From Bacteroidales bacterium WCE2004 (GTDB lineage: Bacteria; Bacteroidota; Bacteroidia; Bacteroidales; UBA932): a stretch of DNA of 64,000 bases. Under the pieces are notes generated by a model that was given only the letters and a program-made list of their open reading frames with translations, searched no databases and was not told where the DNA came from. This document shows, piece by piece, positions 16,425-24,821 of the stretch. Location of the stretch: NCBI GenBank assembly GCA_900167895.1, contig FUZR01000001.1, forward strand, positions 539,144 to 603,143. The letters run 5' to 3'. A program made the position numbers and the translations under genes. The stretch's first letter is position 1. The number at the start of each line of letters is the position of its first letter.

Positions 16425-18748
16425 TAATCCGTGAATTTTTTTAGGTTATACTTCTTCACCCGTTTCTTAATCGATGGTTTCCCCCCATCCGTAACTTTGG
16501 CAATCAAATCCAAAACAGGAATACCATCAAGACTACCTTCAAGAGAAGATGATTTAATGGTTATCATTCCATTCTCGTTTTTGCAATAAACTATGTTTTG
16601 TGCATCTGCCAACATTGGGATTGTAGCGTTATGTGATACGAGAATAATCTGTTTATGTGTTTTGGTCTTCTTTATAGCGCTAACAAGCCCTTCATTTATG
16701 TATGCGCTAGCAAGATTGTCTTCAGGTTGGTCAATAATAACCGGAACCATGTCTTTGTCGTAATCTAATACTAAATCAAGCAACACACTAGTCTTCCAAC
16801 CCGCACTCAAATCCTCAAAATCCCTATTGTCTCGAGTTTTTATCTTATAGAGTGTTCTATTCAACTTTGAGAACTTCTCAACTACCTTCTCGACAAACTC
16901 ATTGTAAGAAGTAATCTTGGGTGCCCTTTGCCTAAACTTAGAAAGGAACAATGAATCTGCTGTGATATTTGCAAAGCAAGATATTGCATCCGGTGTTTTC
17001 AGACATTCATTAAACGTTTCTAGCACCTTTTCTTTCGATAGATTGAAATGATTCTCAAGATACAAATGATGCCCCATAGATTCTATTTCCCTGGTTTCCA
17101 CCGTAATCGAATATGTAGAAATAGAATTCAGGATATCCTTGAATTGAAGCTGAAGCCTAATATACTTCGCTATGCTACCAAGCAGAAAATCTATGTTCGA
17201 ATTTTTTTGCTGATTCTCATAACTCTGCTCGCGGAGACAACCCTCATAGGACTCTTTAGCGGACCTAATTGTCTGATAAACGACCTCTTCAATTTCACTT
17301 ATAGAGAACAACCGTTTGAGTTCATTTTCTATCTCATTAATAGCCGCCTCATGTTCTGATGCGAAAGCATTCTGTTCAAATAAACGGCGAATATCTTCCA
17401 TCGCCGCTTGATGGCTCTCATACTTCCTCCTATCGTAACGAACACTTGAGCGCAACGCTGGTTGAGGCAGTAACCCACTTATAATATTCTTTTTTACTTC
17501 TCCTTTGATTATCAATCGGCCTACACTTGGGATCTTTCGAAGCGCCTCTTCAAGTTTCTCGATTTCTTCTACACAGCACATTAGATGTGTCACATCTTCT
17601 CGCAGCTTCGTTATGCCATCTCCTACTTTCCTCTTGAGTTCGGCATCCTCGGGGAAAACATTTCGTATTATTTCAATATTATCTATCCCCTTTTCAGAAT
17701 CCGGATCTATGATTTTTATAATATAATTCTGTGGAAGAAAATGTGGACGTGTAGAAGAAGGATTATAGACATCGATATTAGCCACACCGAATTTATTATA
17801 AGGTGAGTCCTCAAAAGAAATATCGCACAATTTCCTATAGATTGAGTCAACTAATAAGGTCTTACCACTTGAGGATCCCCCAATAATAACATTTAAACCA
17901 GGTGTTAAACGAATGTCTATATCTATACCATCACTCTTCAAATGAACACTCTTAATAAATTCAGACCAGGAATCCGGCTTTTCATTGGAATAGAAGAAAC
18001 GTGTTTTCTCGGAAAGAGACAATCGAAGCCCATCAAAAGTAGGCTCAGCAAACATCCACGTAGGAAGAAACGGGCTCGTGGACGGACGCTTCGCTTCCGG
18101 ATACTTCTTAGGGTCATAATTATCCGAACAAGTGACGAGATTCACAAATTCCGCTATACCTAATCGTTTAAAATACGCTACAGTCTCTTCCAAGCCCGAA
18201 TTACTCCTAGCTGTAAAGCCATCAAACTGATTATAATATACGCTTCGCATCAGCGTCGTATCAAACTTTGTACCGGCGGGAATAGAATCATTAAATGTCG
18301 AATGGGATTGCCCGCCATGAGGGAGTAAGATAAATTCGAAACTATCAAAAGCGTTAATTACATCACCTATAGATGGAATACTACTATCCATCTTACAAAC
18401 TTGTTTTCTCGGATAAAGGTTATCTAAAACAGCATTAATCTCATCAATGGTGCTCTCATTGATAGCACACTTAAAAATAATATGGCAATGATAAGCAGGG
18501 GCTTCTGGATAATTCTTTATATGTAACTCAGCACCTATCAGTAAATGAATATTCGAATTTGCATTTGCTAGAAGCGAAAGATATGCCGCTTTATTGACAG
18601 TATTATGATCGGTTAAAGAAATAAGAGCGTTACTTCCTTTCGCCATTCGCTCAACACCAGACAACAATACTCTAGTATCGTAGGACCCATTGAGCTCATC
18701 CGGGTTCTCCGAAGTATGGATATGAATATCAATATAAACAGGATCCAT
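16424..18748 (-). CDS. PHP-domain / ABC-type ATPase fusion protein
   Basis: A 774-residue two-domain protein. The N-terminal PHP (polymerase and histidinol phosphatase) domain keeps its metal motifs: HIH 9-11, TDHN 46-49, GAELH 72-76, HCH 87-89, LPHGG 142-146 and CSDN near 207-210, so phosphoesterase or nuclease activity is plausible. From about 280 there is an SMC/ABC-type ATPase: Walker A GGSSSGKT at 290-297, a central helical insertion (about 380-600), signature LSAGWKTS, Walker B VIIDQPEDN, and the switch histidine in ILVSHNA. This architecture occurs in proteins linked to phage defence. It is translationally coupled to the 77-residue gene and followed by a Lit-like peptidase. Its AT-rich sequence contrasts with the core genome. 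Confidence 0.85.
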   Translation of the reverse strand: MDPVYIDIHIHTSENPDELNGSYDTRVLLSGVERMAKGSNALISLTDHNTVNKAAYLSLLANANSNIHLLIGAELHIKNYPEAPAYHCHIIFKCAINESTIDEINAVLDNLYPRKQVCKMDSSIPSIGDVINAFDSFEFILLPHGGQSHSTFNDSIPAGTKFDTTLMRSVYYNQFDGFTARSNSGLEETVAYFKRLGIAEFVNLVTCSDNYDPKKYPEAKRPSTSPFLPTWMFAEPTFDGLRLSLSEKTRFFYSNEKPDSWSEFIKSVHLKSDGIDIDIRLTPGLNVIIGGSSSGKTLLVDSIYRKLCDISFEDSPYNKFGVANIDVYNPSSTRPHFLPQNYIIKIIDPDSEKGIDNIEIIRNVFPEDAELKRKVGDGITKLREDVTHLMCCVEEIEKLEEALRKIPSVGRLIIKGEVKKNIISGLLPQPALRSSVRYDRRKYESHQAAMEDIRRLFEQNAFASEHEAAINEIENELKRLFSISEIEEVVYQTIRSAKESYEGCLREQSYENQQKNSNIDFLLGSIAKYIRLQLQFKDILNSISTYSITVETREIESMGHHLYLENHFNLSKEKVLETFNECLKTPDAISCFANITADSLFLSKFRQRAPKITSYNEFVEKVVEKFSKLNRTLYKIKTRDNRDFEDLSAGWKTSVLLDLVLDYDKDMVPVIIDQPEDNLASAYINEGLVSAIKKTKTHKQIILVSHNATIPMLADAQNIVYCKNENGMITIKSSSLEGSLDGIPVLDLIAKVTDGGKPSIKKRVKKYNLKKFTD

Positions 18749-18853
18749 TTAGAGGAAATAAATAAAACTGTATATTAAGAACTAATACGGCAGAGTTCCA
18801 CTAAGGGGACCAATATTCCTATCGTCTAATAGGGCTCGTCTTCTGTTTCATTC

Positions 18854-19258
18854 TTACTTCTCCCTCGAATACTGCCGCAGCATCGTGGAGGAGATGCCTT
18901 CGGTGCGGGTCAGCACCTTAACCACCTTGCCGTGCTCGGCGCACCACTGCTCGGCGCGCTGGAAGCCGGCGTGAACCTGGTCTTCGCCGCGCGCCAGAAT
19001 GTCGAAGTCAATCTTCTGGATGTCGATATCGACGTCTTTGTAGACCACCACCTCATCGACGTATTTGATGGTGCTGACCATGTAGACGCGCTCCTCGGTC
19101 GTGTACACCATCTTGGTGCCCGGCTTGTATTTGAGGATGTAATCGCCGTCCTGCACGGCCACGACGAGCCGGTCGCCCAGCTCTTTCGCCCGCTTGAAAA
19201 GTAATATATGACCTATGTGGAGCATATCGTATACTCCAAACGTAAGGACTGTCTTCAT
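18854..19258 (-). CDS. TagD-like cytidylyltransferase
   Basis: A 134-residue nucleotidyltransferase of the glycerol-3-phosphate cytidylyltransferase class. HIGH is at 14-17 in DMLHIGHILLF, and the end carries RTEGISSTMLRQ, the usual ISST-type motif. It would make a CDP-alcohol such as CDP-glycerol from CTP. The middle (ARGEDQVHAGFQRAEQWC) differs from classical TagD, so the alcohol is uncertain. It lies between the two defence-like cassettes and is more GC-rich than either, so it seems to be original polysaccharide-locus material left between inserts. LicD in the same locus is a logical user of its product. Confidence 0.86.
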   Translation of the reverse strand: MKTVLTFGVYDMLHIGHILLFKRAKELGDRLVVAVQDGDYILKYKPGTKMVYTTEERVYMVSTIKYVDEVVVYKDVDIDIQKIDFDILARGEDQVHAGFQRAEQWCAEHGKVVKVLTRTEGISSTMLRQYSREK

Positions 19259-19293
19259 TGTTAGTCAATTATGGTTGGACGCATTTCAAAAAT

Positions 19294-19412
19294 GCCGCCA
19301 GAGGAACCAACATCTTCTGGCAAGTTTCCTGGTAAGTTTTCGGCTAATTTTGCCGGGAATCCTCGAGACTTTCCGCTCCAACCGGTATACGGACAGCAGT
19401 CTCAGCCCGCGG
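19294..19412. repeat. Degenerate direct repeat, copy A
   Basis: It begins GCCGCCAGAGG, as copy B at 19501 does. Short blocks match in the same order in both: CAAC, a CTTC/CTTCC block, GGCRAGTTT, AAGTTTT, GACT, CGCTC, CGGACA and CCGC. Similarity is clear in the first 50 bp and patchy afterwards. Read on the minus strand, one frame gives similar peptides in the two copies (NLPEDVGSSGGIF and NSPEGVEPSGGVF), so it may derive from a duplicated coding end. Confidence 0.55.
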
Positions 19413-19500
19413 AGAATAATTGGCATTGGCTTTATTATTTGTTCATCATGGGCGGCTGTATTACCACTGCCGCATCTCTTGCATTCTAAAACTTAAACAC

Positions 19501-19624
19501 GCCGCCAGAGGGCTCAACCCCTTCCGGCGAGTTTCTCACGCAAGTTTTCTGGTTATTCTCGACTCCCCTCCCGACTCCTCGCTCAATACGCTACGCGGAC
19601 AAGATCCTCGGTCCGCAGGGATTA
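19501..19624. repeat. Degenerate direct repeat, copy B
   Basis: Second copy of the repeat at 19294, starting GCCGCCAGAGG and about 207 bp downstream of the first. Both copies are preceded by a short CATTTC/CATTCT plus A-run segment. Divergence suggests an old duplication. Confidence 0.55.
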
Positions 19625-19801
19625 AAGCAATAATTTCTTTTCCCGGGATTCTCTTAATGAATCCGACAATTAATCAGCACTCTTCGTTCCATATGAAGAT
19701 GAGCTTCTTCCCCTTCACAAGGATTCTCGCCTCTTGTCCCGAAATAGAGTCAACGATGTTGTCACACATTTATCATTGTCCATAAGGAATAATAGCGATG
19801 A

Positions 19802-20497
19802 TCATATAATGCACTTTACATGATCATCACCATAATTATTAGTCACCTGCAATGACATGGTTAGTTTCCTATTTGCAAGCGCTTCATTCAGCGGCATTCC
19901 CCACAGATCTGTCACATCACCAAGGGTCACATCTATAGTGTGTTTCTCGATAAGTCTGCGCAGGAATTTCCCTTCAAAAGAAGTGTTAGGAACAACTTCT
20001 GCTTTGCCTAAAAAATTATAAACACCATCTCTCTGGTTCGCGTCTTCAAAGCATTGACACGCTGCGATGAAATGCACCGATACTGTGTCTATGGAATAAC
20101 CTTTACACATTGACAGCATAGCATGCAGTTTAAGATACGAATGAACCATCTGTTCAAATGCTTCCGCTAAGTGTCGAGAACTAAACCGAGATTTTAATTC
20201 GGCAAGAATTATGCTATCATGTGTATTGTCAGACGCAAATACAATACCATCGCAGTCGTGGTCTTTTAACATACTACTACGCGTACTTGTTATATCTTTC
20301 ATCCCCTTCACCAATCTAAAATTAAAGGCTGTGAAAATAACACCGTTCTGCTCAACACGAAGTTGTGTCATTGGCACTGGAGAGCTCTTTGCGTCCTGCT
20401 CATTTATCACAAAGAAGCCATTTTCAGTCTGCATACCTGCAAAGGTCGGCCTAGAGGCCAGATCATACAACTTAGAAAAAGAGGTTATAAGACTCAT
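19802..20497 (-). CDS. Putative PD-(D/E)XK-type nuclease partnered with an ATPase
   Basis: A 231-residue protein of no family I can name. The segment 80-120 resembles a PD-(D/E)XK nuclease core: Asp83 in DCDGIVFAS, then Glu100-x-Lys102 in ILAELKSRF, followed by a helix with Gln (EAFEQMVHSYLKL). That strand-hairpin-strand-helix order is the usual one, but this is a motif-level call. The gene starts inside the stop codon of the upstream ATPase (ATGA at 20494-20497), so the two are co-translated. An ATPase plus nuclease pair in an AT-rich insert suggests an anti-phage or anti-plasmid role, by inference. Confidence 0.6.
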   Translation of the reverse strand: MSLITSFSKLYDLASRPTFAGMQTENGFFVINEQDAKSSPVPMTQLRVEQNGVIFTAFNFRLVKGMKDITSTRSSMLKDHDCDGIVFASDNTHDSIILAELKSRFSSRHLAEAFEQMVHSYLKLHAMLSMCKGYSIDTVSVHFIAACQCFEDANQRDGVYNFLGKAEVVPNTSFEGKFLRRLIEKHTIDVTLGDVTDLWGMPLNEALANRKLTMSLQVTNNYGDDHVKCII

Positions 20498-21768
20498 CGA
20501 TCTAACGCGGTTTCTAAAATGTCTCGGACTCTCATACCTTCTCGCACAGCATGGTTAAATGAGGAGAATGGGACGCCATTCTTCACATCTTGAAGGACAA
20601 CGCGAGAAGCCCCATCAGGCTGGCGAAGTAATAAATATGCGACCAAATCCTCTTCGTTTATACTAAAACCAGGGTTAATACCTGTCTCCGCCTGTAATTG
20701 GGCTATCTCGCTTGATTGGTGAGAATTCACAAAACGCTGAAACATAATCAGTTCATTAATGCGTTGCAAAAAATAATCACTGTGCGTTGTGAGATGGACA
20801 TGTGCCCCTACTTTACGTAAATAGCCAACAACGTCGGCCATCATGCGTTGCTTCTCTGGGTGAAGATGAGCCTCTGGTTCCTCGATGAGGATGGCTGTTC
20901 GACTAATATCCCAGCGACTGGCCAAGATCTGCAAAGGCGCAATTTCACGCACAGAAGCGGCAGCCGCAGAGATTGGCATACTTATCCCATTAGTTAAATA
21001 AACGTACCGATTATTCTCTTTTTTTACTTCACCTTCTATGATGGAGCGCAAACTGGCCAGTAAGGGTTCCGCTTTTGTATTAGGATTAGGCTGTACATTA
21101 CTAAGATCAACCACATCCGCAATGAAATCCTTATACATGCCGGAATTAGCAAGAACATTTTCACTGAGAACTGGTCCACGAGATGGGGGTAGATTAAAAG
21201 TACCGAGCAAAGCTTGTATGCTTCCAAAAAGACACAGACGAAGATAAGCGGCAAGAAGAATAGCATAAGGTGTAGTATCATTAATTGCGGAATGACTAGC
21301 ACGATAGCCAATATCACCGATACTCAAGATGATATCAACATCTTCGTTATTCACCAACCCCGTTATTTCTTCTCTATATTTTAAAACAATCCTGTCCGGG
21401 ACCGAGGCCGGAAGAGCAACACGAATCTTCCCTTCCAAAGTCTCGTTGTTCAGCATAAAACGCAGATAATACACTGCATCTTTTCCCATCCAGTCCTCAA
21501 TTTCTTTTTTTGTGATGGTTAAGGCCACACCTTCATCGTGAAAACCCTTTGCCATCTCCTTATAATCGTATTTCAAAAACTCGAACAGGTTTTGAAGTCG
21601 AGGATCACGATCAGGGAGGATGAGAATCTCATAGAAATAGTGCGCCAACAGAGCAAGGTAGCTCTTACCCATTCCTGACTCTCCGGAGAAAATCATAAAA
21701 GGAGCAATCTCTATAACTGAGTCTGTAACACGTCCCAGTTTCTGAATTTCCACTTTGATTCGTTCCAT
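20494..21768 (-). CDS. AAA/ABC-type ATPase of a two-gene cassette
   Basis: A 424-residue ATPase of the OLD/RecF-like (AAA_15/AAA_21) kind. Walker A GESGMGKS is at 29-36, Walker B with the double Glu in LIEEPEAHLHPEKQ at 294-307, and the switch histidine in LTTHSDYFL at 326-334. There is no long coiled coil; the insert between Walker A and B is about 250 residues. No Toprim nuclease domain is fused, unlike true OLD proteins; instead the next gene, overlapping by 4 nt, encodes a putative PD-(D/E)XK protein. This matches the general plan of ATPase-nuclease defence pairs such as Septu or Gabija, without being either as far as I can see. Confidence 0.82.
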   Translation of the reverse strand: MERIKVEIQKLGRVTDSVIEIAPFMIFSGESGMGKSYLALLAHYFYEILILPDRDPRLQNLFEFLKYDYKEMAKGFHDEGVALTITKKEIEDWMGKDAVYYLRFMLNNETLEGKIRVALPASVPDRIVLKYREEITGLVNNEDVDIILSIGDIGYRASHSAINDTTPYAILLAAYLRLCLFGSIQALLGTFNLPPSRGPVLSENVLANSGMYKDFIADVVDLSNVQPNPNTKAEPLLASLRSIIEGEVKKENNRYVYLTNGISMPISAAAASVREIAPLQILASRWDISRTAILIEEPEAHLHPEKQRMMADVVGYLRKVGAHVHLTTHSDYFLQRINELIMFQRFVNSHQSSEIAQLQAETGINPGFSINEEDLVAYLLLRQPDGASRVVLQDVKNGVPFSSFNHAVREGMRVRDILETALDR

Positions 21769-21931
21769 ATAAAATTAAATATATATTATTTCAAAAAACA
21801 TCCTTCCTTCCCATTATTTGAATCTCCTGGTTGAAGACCATTTCTCTCATTTTGAAAGATAGTTGGTACATATATCCCACATAAAAGTGGCCAGAAGAGA
21901 CTAATTCATAAAAGTCTGAACGAAAGGAAGC

Positions 21932-22744
21932 TTATTTCTTCACCCGGAACTTGAACCGCAACCCGAAGTTGACCCAGCGGAAGTTCTGGAGTTCGAACAT
22001 GGCCTCGAAGTGGTCGTGCCAGACGGAGGCGGTGAGGCCGAGGTTGACGGTGCGGGCGTCGTATTCGGCGATGAGGTCCAGGCGGTCCAGGATGCCCTGG
22101 TGCTGGAGCCAGACGGGCTGCCAGTTGACGCCCACGCAGGGGGCGTTGAGGCGGTAGTCCTTGCGGCGGTTGAACTGGTAGCCGGCGTGGGCGCCCAGGG
22201 TGCCCCAGGGGGTTGCGAAGTGCTTGGTCAGCACGACGAAGTTGCGGTTGAAGAAGCCGTTGCCCTTGGTCACGTCGGCTTCGAGGTATTCGCCGCCGCC
22301 GGCGCCGGTGGTCGGGTCGGAGATGCCGACCACGAGGGCCGGCAACCAGCTGACGCCGAAGTCACCTTCGCGCAGCAGGGCGACGCGGCCGGTGAAGTGG
22401 CGGTCCTGGTTGCGCATGATCGTCTGGCGGTAGGTCTTGTTGGGGCGGGGGTCCCATTTGCCGTTGAAGATCGTGCAGACGTAGCCGATCTCCACGCGAT
22501 TCCAGAAGGACACGTAGATGCCGTACTGGAAGGTGTCGTAGTTCCAACCGCTCCGGGGCAGGGCGTTCTTGTTGAGGTAGTTGTTGGTGATCATGACCGT
22601 GCCGTCCGGCTGCATGTCGGCCGTGGGCATCTGCAGCAGGCCGGTGCTGCAGTCGGCGAACTGGGCCCGGGCCGCCGACATCGTCAGCAGCAGGGCCGCG
22701 CAGGCCACGAGGCAACGTCTCAGTATGTTGGTTGTTGTTTTCAA
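21932..22744 (-). CDS. YjbH-like outer membrane protein of the polysaccharide locus
   Basis: A 270-residue protein with a Sec signal peptide (cleavage likely after SAARAQ). The first mature residues (DCSTGLLQMPTADMQPDG) match the start of YjbH-domain proteins, and the rest alternates like beta-barrel strands, ending FGLRFKFRVKK with aromatic residues in the last strand. YjbH proteins accompany exopolysaccharide export genes and may help passage through the outer membrane. The start is TTG (22744); the signal peptide needs it, and no ATG precedes the hydrophobic core. It lies 38 nt downstream of ugd and is the last GC-rich gene before the AT-rich insert. Confidence 0.72.
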   Translation of the reverse strand: MKTTTNILRRCLVACAALLLTMSAARAQFADCSTGLLQMPTADMQPDGTVMITNNYLNKNALPRSGWNYDTFQYGIYVSFWNRVEIGYVCTIFNGKWDPRPNKTYRQTIMRNQDRHFTGRVALLREGDFGVSWLPALVVGISDPTTGAGGGEYLEADVTKGNGFFNRNFVVLTKHFATPWGTLGAHAGYQFNRRKDYRLNAPCVGVNWQPVWLQHQGILDRLDLIAEYDARTVNLGLTASVWHDHFEAMFELQNFRWVNFGLRFKFRVKK

Positions 22745-22782
22745 ATCTTTATCAGGTGGTCAAAAATTTTGACCACCTCATT

Positions 22783-24084
22783 CTAGTCGCGCTTGAAGAG
22801 GTCGCGGGTGTAGACCTTGTCGGCGACGTCGTCGAGGGCGGGGTCGTAGCGGTTGGCGATGATGGCGGCGGAGCGGGCCTTGAAGGCGGCGAGGTCGTTG
22901 ACGACCGAGCTGCCGAAGAAGGTGCTGCCGTCGGGCAGGGACGGCTCGTAAACGATGACCGTGGCGCCCTTGGCCTTGATGCGTTTCATGATGCCCTGGA
23001 TGGCGCTCTGGCGGAAGTTGTCGGAGCCGGATTTCATCGTGAGGCGGTAGACGCCGATCACGACTTCGTGCTCCTTGGAGGTATCGAAGTCGCTGTTGGC
23101 GCTGTAGTAGCCGGCGCGCTCGAGGACGCGGTCGGCGATGTAGTCCTTGCGGGTGCGGTTGCTCTCGACGATGGCCTTGATGAGGTTCTCGGGCACGTCG
23201 TTGAAGTTGGCGAGCAGCTGCTTGGTGTCCTTCGGGAGGCAGTAGCCGCCGTAGCCGAAGGAGGGGTTGTTGTAGTGGGTGCCGATGCGGGGGTCGAGGC
23301 ACACGCCCTCGATGATGGCGCGTGTGTCGAGGCCCTTCATCTCGGCGTAGGTGTCGAGTTCGTTGAAGTAGCTGACGCGCAAGGCCAGGTAGGTGTTGGC
23401 GAAGAGCTTGACGGCCTCGGCCTCGGTCGTGCCCATAAACAGGACGGGGATGTCCTGCTTGATGGCGCCTTCTTGCAGCAGTTTTGCAAATCTGCCGGCC
23501 GCTGCCCCCAACTCAGACGAAAAATATTTTTCGTGCAGTTGCCCGAAAAACCATTTTCCGTCTTCGTCACACGCCCCCGCACTGGCGGCCGGGGTATCAT
23601 ATCCCACGATGATGCGGGAGGGGTAGAGGTTGTCGTAGAGGGCCTTGCTCTCGCGGAGGAACTCCGGCGAGAAGAGGAAGCGCCCGGCGGGGTACTTCTG
23701 CTGCAGGGAGCGGGTGTAGCCCACGGGGACGGTGCTCTTGATGACCATCACGGCTTCCGGGTTGACGCGCAGGACCAACTCGACGACCTCCTCCACGTGG
23801 GTGGTGTCGAAGAAGTTCTGCTTGGGGTCGTAGTTGGTCGGGGCGGCGATGACGACGAAGTCGGCGTCGCGGTAGGCGGCCGCGCCGTCGAGCGTGGCGG
23901 TGAGCCGCAGCGGCCTGGTGGCGAGGTACTCCTCGATCTCCTTGTCCTGGATGGGGCTGATTCGGCGGTTGATCTTGTCGACCTTGTCCGGGATCACGTC
24001 CACGGCCACGACGTCGTTGTGCTGCGCGAGGAGCGTAGCGAGGCTGAGGCCCACATAGCCGGTGCCGGCGACTGCGATTTTCAT
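22783..24084 (-). CDS. ugd: UDP-glucose 6-dehydrogenase / nucleotide-sugar dehydrogenase
   Basis: A 433-residue enzyme oxidising a UDP-sugar at C6 to the uronic acid with two NAD. The N-terminal NAD fold starts [20 protein letters not shown]; the substrate-binding KSTVPVGYT, the FSPEFLRES segment, and the catalytic cysteine in [13 protein letters not shown] are all present. I set the start at the ATG at 24084; an open frame continues upstream but is antiterminator coding sequence in another frame. The overlap ATGA with the upxY-type gene (24081-24084) shows coupling. The C-terminal NVYDP-like region is also present ([10 protein letters not shown]). It supplies UDP-glucuronate or a similar acid for the polymer. 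Confidence 0.95.
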   Translation of the reverse strand: MKIAVAGTGYVGLSLATLLAQHNDVVAVDVIPDKVDKINRRISPIQDKEIEEYLATRPLRLTATLDGAAAYRDADFVVIAAPTNYDPKQNFFDTTHVEEVVELVLRVNPEAVMVIKSTVPVGYTRSLQQKYPAGRFLFSPEFLRESKALYDNLYPSRIIVGYDTPAASAGACDEDGKWFFGQLHEKYFSSELGAAAGRFAKLLQEGAIKQDIPVLFMGTTEAEAVKLFANTYLALRVSYFNELDTYAEMKGLDTRAIIEGVCLDPRIGTHYNNPSFGYGGYCLPKDTKQLLANFNDVPENLIKAIVESNRTRKDYIADRVLERAGYYSANSDFDTSKEHEVVIGVYRLTMKSGSDNFRQSAIQGIMKRIKAKGATVIVYEPSLPDGSTFFGSSVVNDLAAFKARSAAIIANRYDPALDDVADKVYTRDLFKRD

Positions 24085-24626
24085 ATCTTCTCCAGGAAAT
24101 CGGGGTGGATGTAGCTGACCGCGACCACGGCGACGCCGGTCACGGACACGATGAGCTTGCGGTCTTTCTTGATCCGCTTGATGTAGCCTTCGGCGCCCGC
24201 GTAGATGCCGCCGGTCACGCGTACGCGGTCGCCCGTGCGGTATTCCGGCGCGTCGGCACCGAAGTATTTGACGCCCCGGCCCGCGTCGGCCGAGGTCACC
24301 AGGATGAACGAGCGCATCTCGCTGTCGGGGATGGCGCCCGGCTTGGAAGAATCCGGCTCCGCGTAGTACATGAAGTCGGCGTTGTGCGCGTGCTTGAACT
24401 TCACCAGCCAATCCTCCGTGCAGCGCACGAAGAGCAGCGAAGGGATGAGCTGCTTCTCGACATAGCTCAGCTGTCCCCGCTCGTACTGCTCAACGGTCTG
24501 CATGGGGGTATAGGTCTCGACGTCCTCCGGGAAGAGAGAACGGAGATATATGACCCTGTTGTAGAACACCTTGAGGGCGTACCAGTGGAGTCCTTCGGGA
24601 GATGGTTGGATGAGATGGTCAGTCAC
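24081..24626 (-). CDS. UpxY family transcription antiterminator (NusG-like)
   Basis: A 181-residue NusG paralogue of the Bacteroidales UpxY/capsule type. The NGN domain starts [10 protein letters not shown] with typical [24 protein letters not shown], and a C-terminal KOW-like part reads [27 protein letters not shown]. In Bacteroides fragilis the equivalent proteins bind the leader of their own capsule operon and let RNA polymerase read through. It is the first gene of the minus-strand locus, preceded by a promoter box and a 160-nt leader with three hairpins, the expected setting. It starts with GTG at 24626. No UpxZ-like inhibitor gene follows; ugd does. Confidence 0.9.
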   Translation of the reverse strand: MTDHLIQPSPEGLHWYALKVFYNRVIYLRSLFPEDVETYTPMQTVEQYERGQLSYVEKQLIPSLLFVRCTEDWLVKFKHAHNADFMYYAEPDSSKPGAIPDSEMRSFILVTSADAGRGVKYFGADAPEYRTGDRVRVTGGIYAGAEGYIKRIKKDRKLIVSVTGVAVVAVSYIHPDFLEKI

Positions 24627-24788
24627 GAGCGGGATATTTCTTCCACTCCCCGGCGCTCCTGACGCGGAGTGCCGGGCTAGAATCGGATCCGTGGCGGCTT
24701 TCTGCTCCGCCGGACAGTCGCGCTCCTATCCAAGAGCCGGTGCTGCGATCCTGCATATCCGGTCCAATCCAGGACCTGGATATTGTTA
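24627..24788 (-). promoter_or_regulatory. Hairpin-rich leader of the polysaccharide operon
   Basis: About 160 nt between the promoter box and the antiterminator start. Three stable hairpins can be drawn: 24755-24783 (ATATCC/GGATAT outside, GGTCC/GGACC inside), 24693-24711 (GGCGG/CCGCC) and 24649-24676 (CCCGGC and CTCC paired with GGAG and GCCGGG). NusG-like UpxY proteins act in such leaders, so this is the probable site of regulated termination. The first hairpin lies at the predicted RNA 5' end. Confidence 0.55.
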
Positions 24789-24796
24789 CAAATATA
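24789..24796 (-). promoter_or_regulatory. Promoter -7 box (TATATTTG) for the polysaccharide locus
   Basis: A perfect match to the Bacteroidetes TAnnTTTG -7 element on the minus strand, in an AT-rich stretch between the C11 peptidase gene and the antiterminator gene. It is the only strong box upstream of the locus, so it probably drives the whole operon. Confidence 0.6.
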
Positions 24797-24821
24797 TGTA
24801 AAAAATGGCGTACGACCAAAT

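Larger units (their letters stand above)
19259..19801. other. 543-bp non-coding gap with a degenerate direct repeat
   Basis: No gene I can support lies here. The stretch holds two diverged copies of one sequence (19294-19412 and 19501-19624, listed separately) and an AT-rich end near the nuclease gene. A 31-codon minus-strand frame at 19674-19769 (starts MCDNIVDS, ends WNEEC) is open but has no family resemblance and is too short to call. The gap separates the ATPase/nuclease cassette from the TagD-like gene and may be a scar of insertion. Confidence 0.6.

Noticed and set aside
19674-19769. A 31-codon minus-strand frame (MCDNIVDS to WNEEC)
   Set aside because: Plausible amino-acid texture but too short, without a coupling to a neighbour or a recognised family.
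24085-24411. N-terminal extension of the UDP-glucose dehydrogenase frame
   Set aside because: The extension is Arg-rich, overlaps the antiterminator gene in another frame, and the NAD-binding motif starts right at the ATG at 24084.
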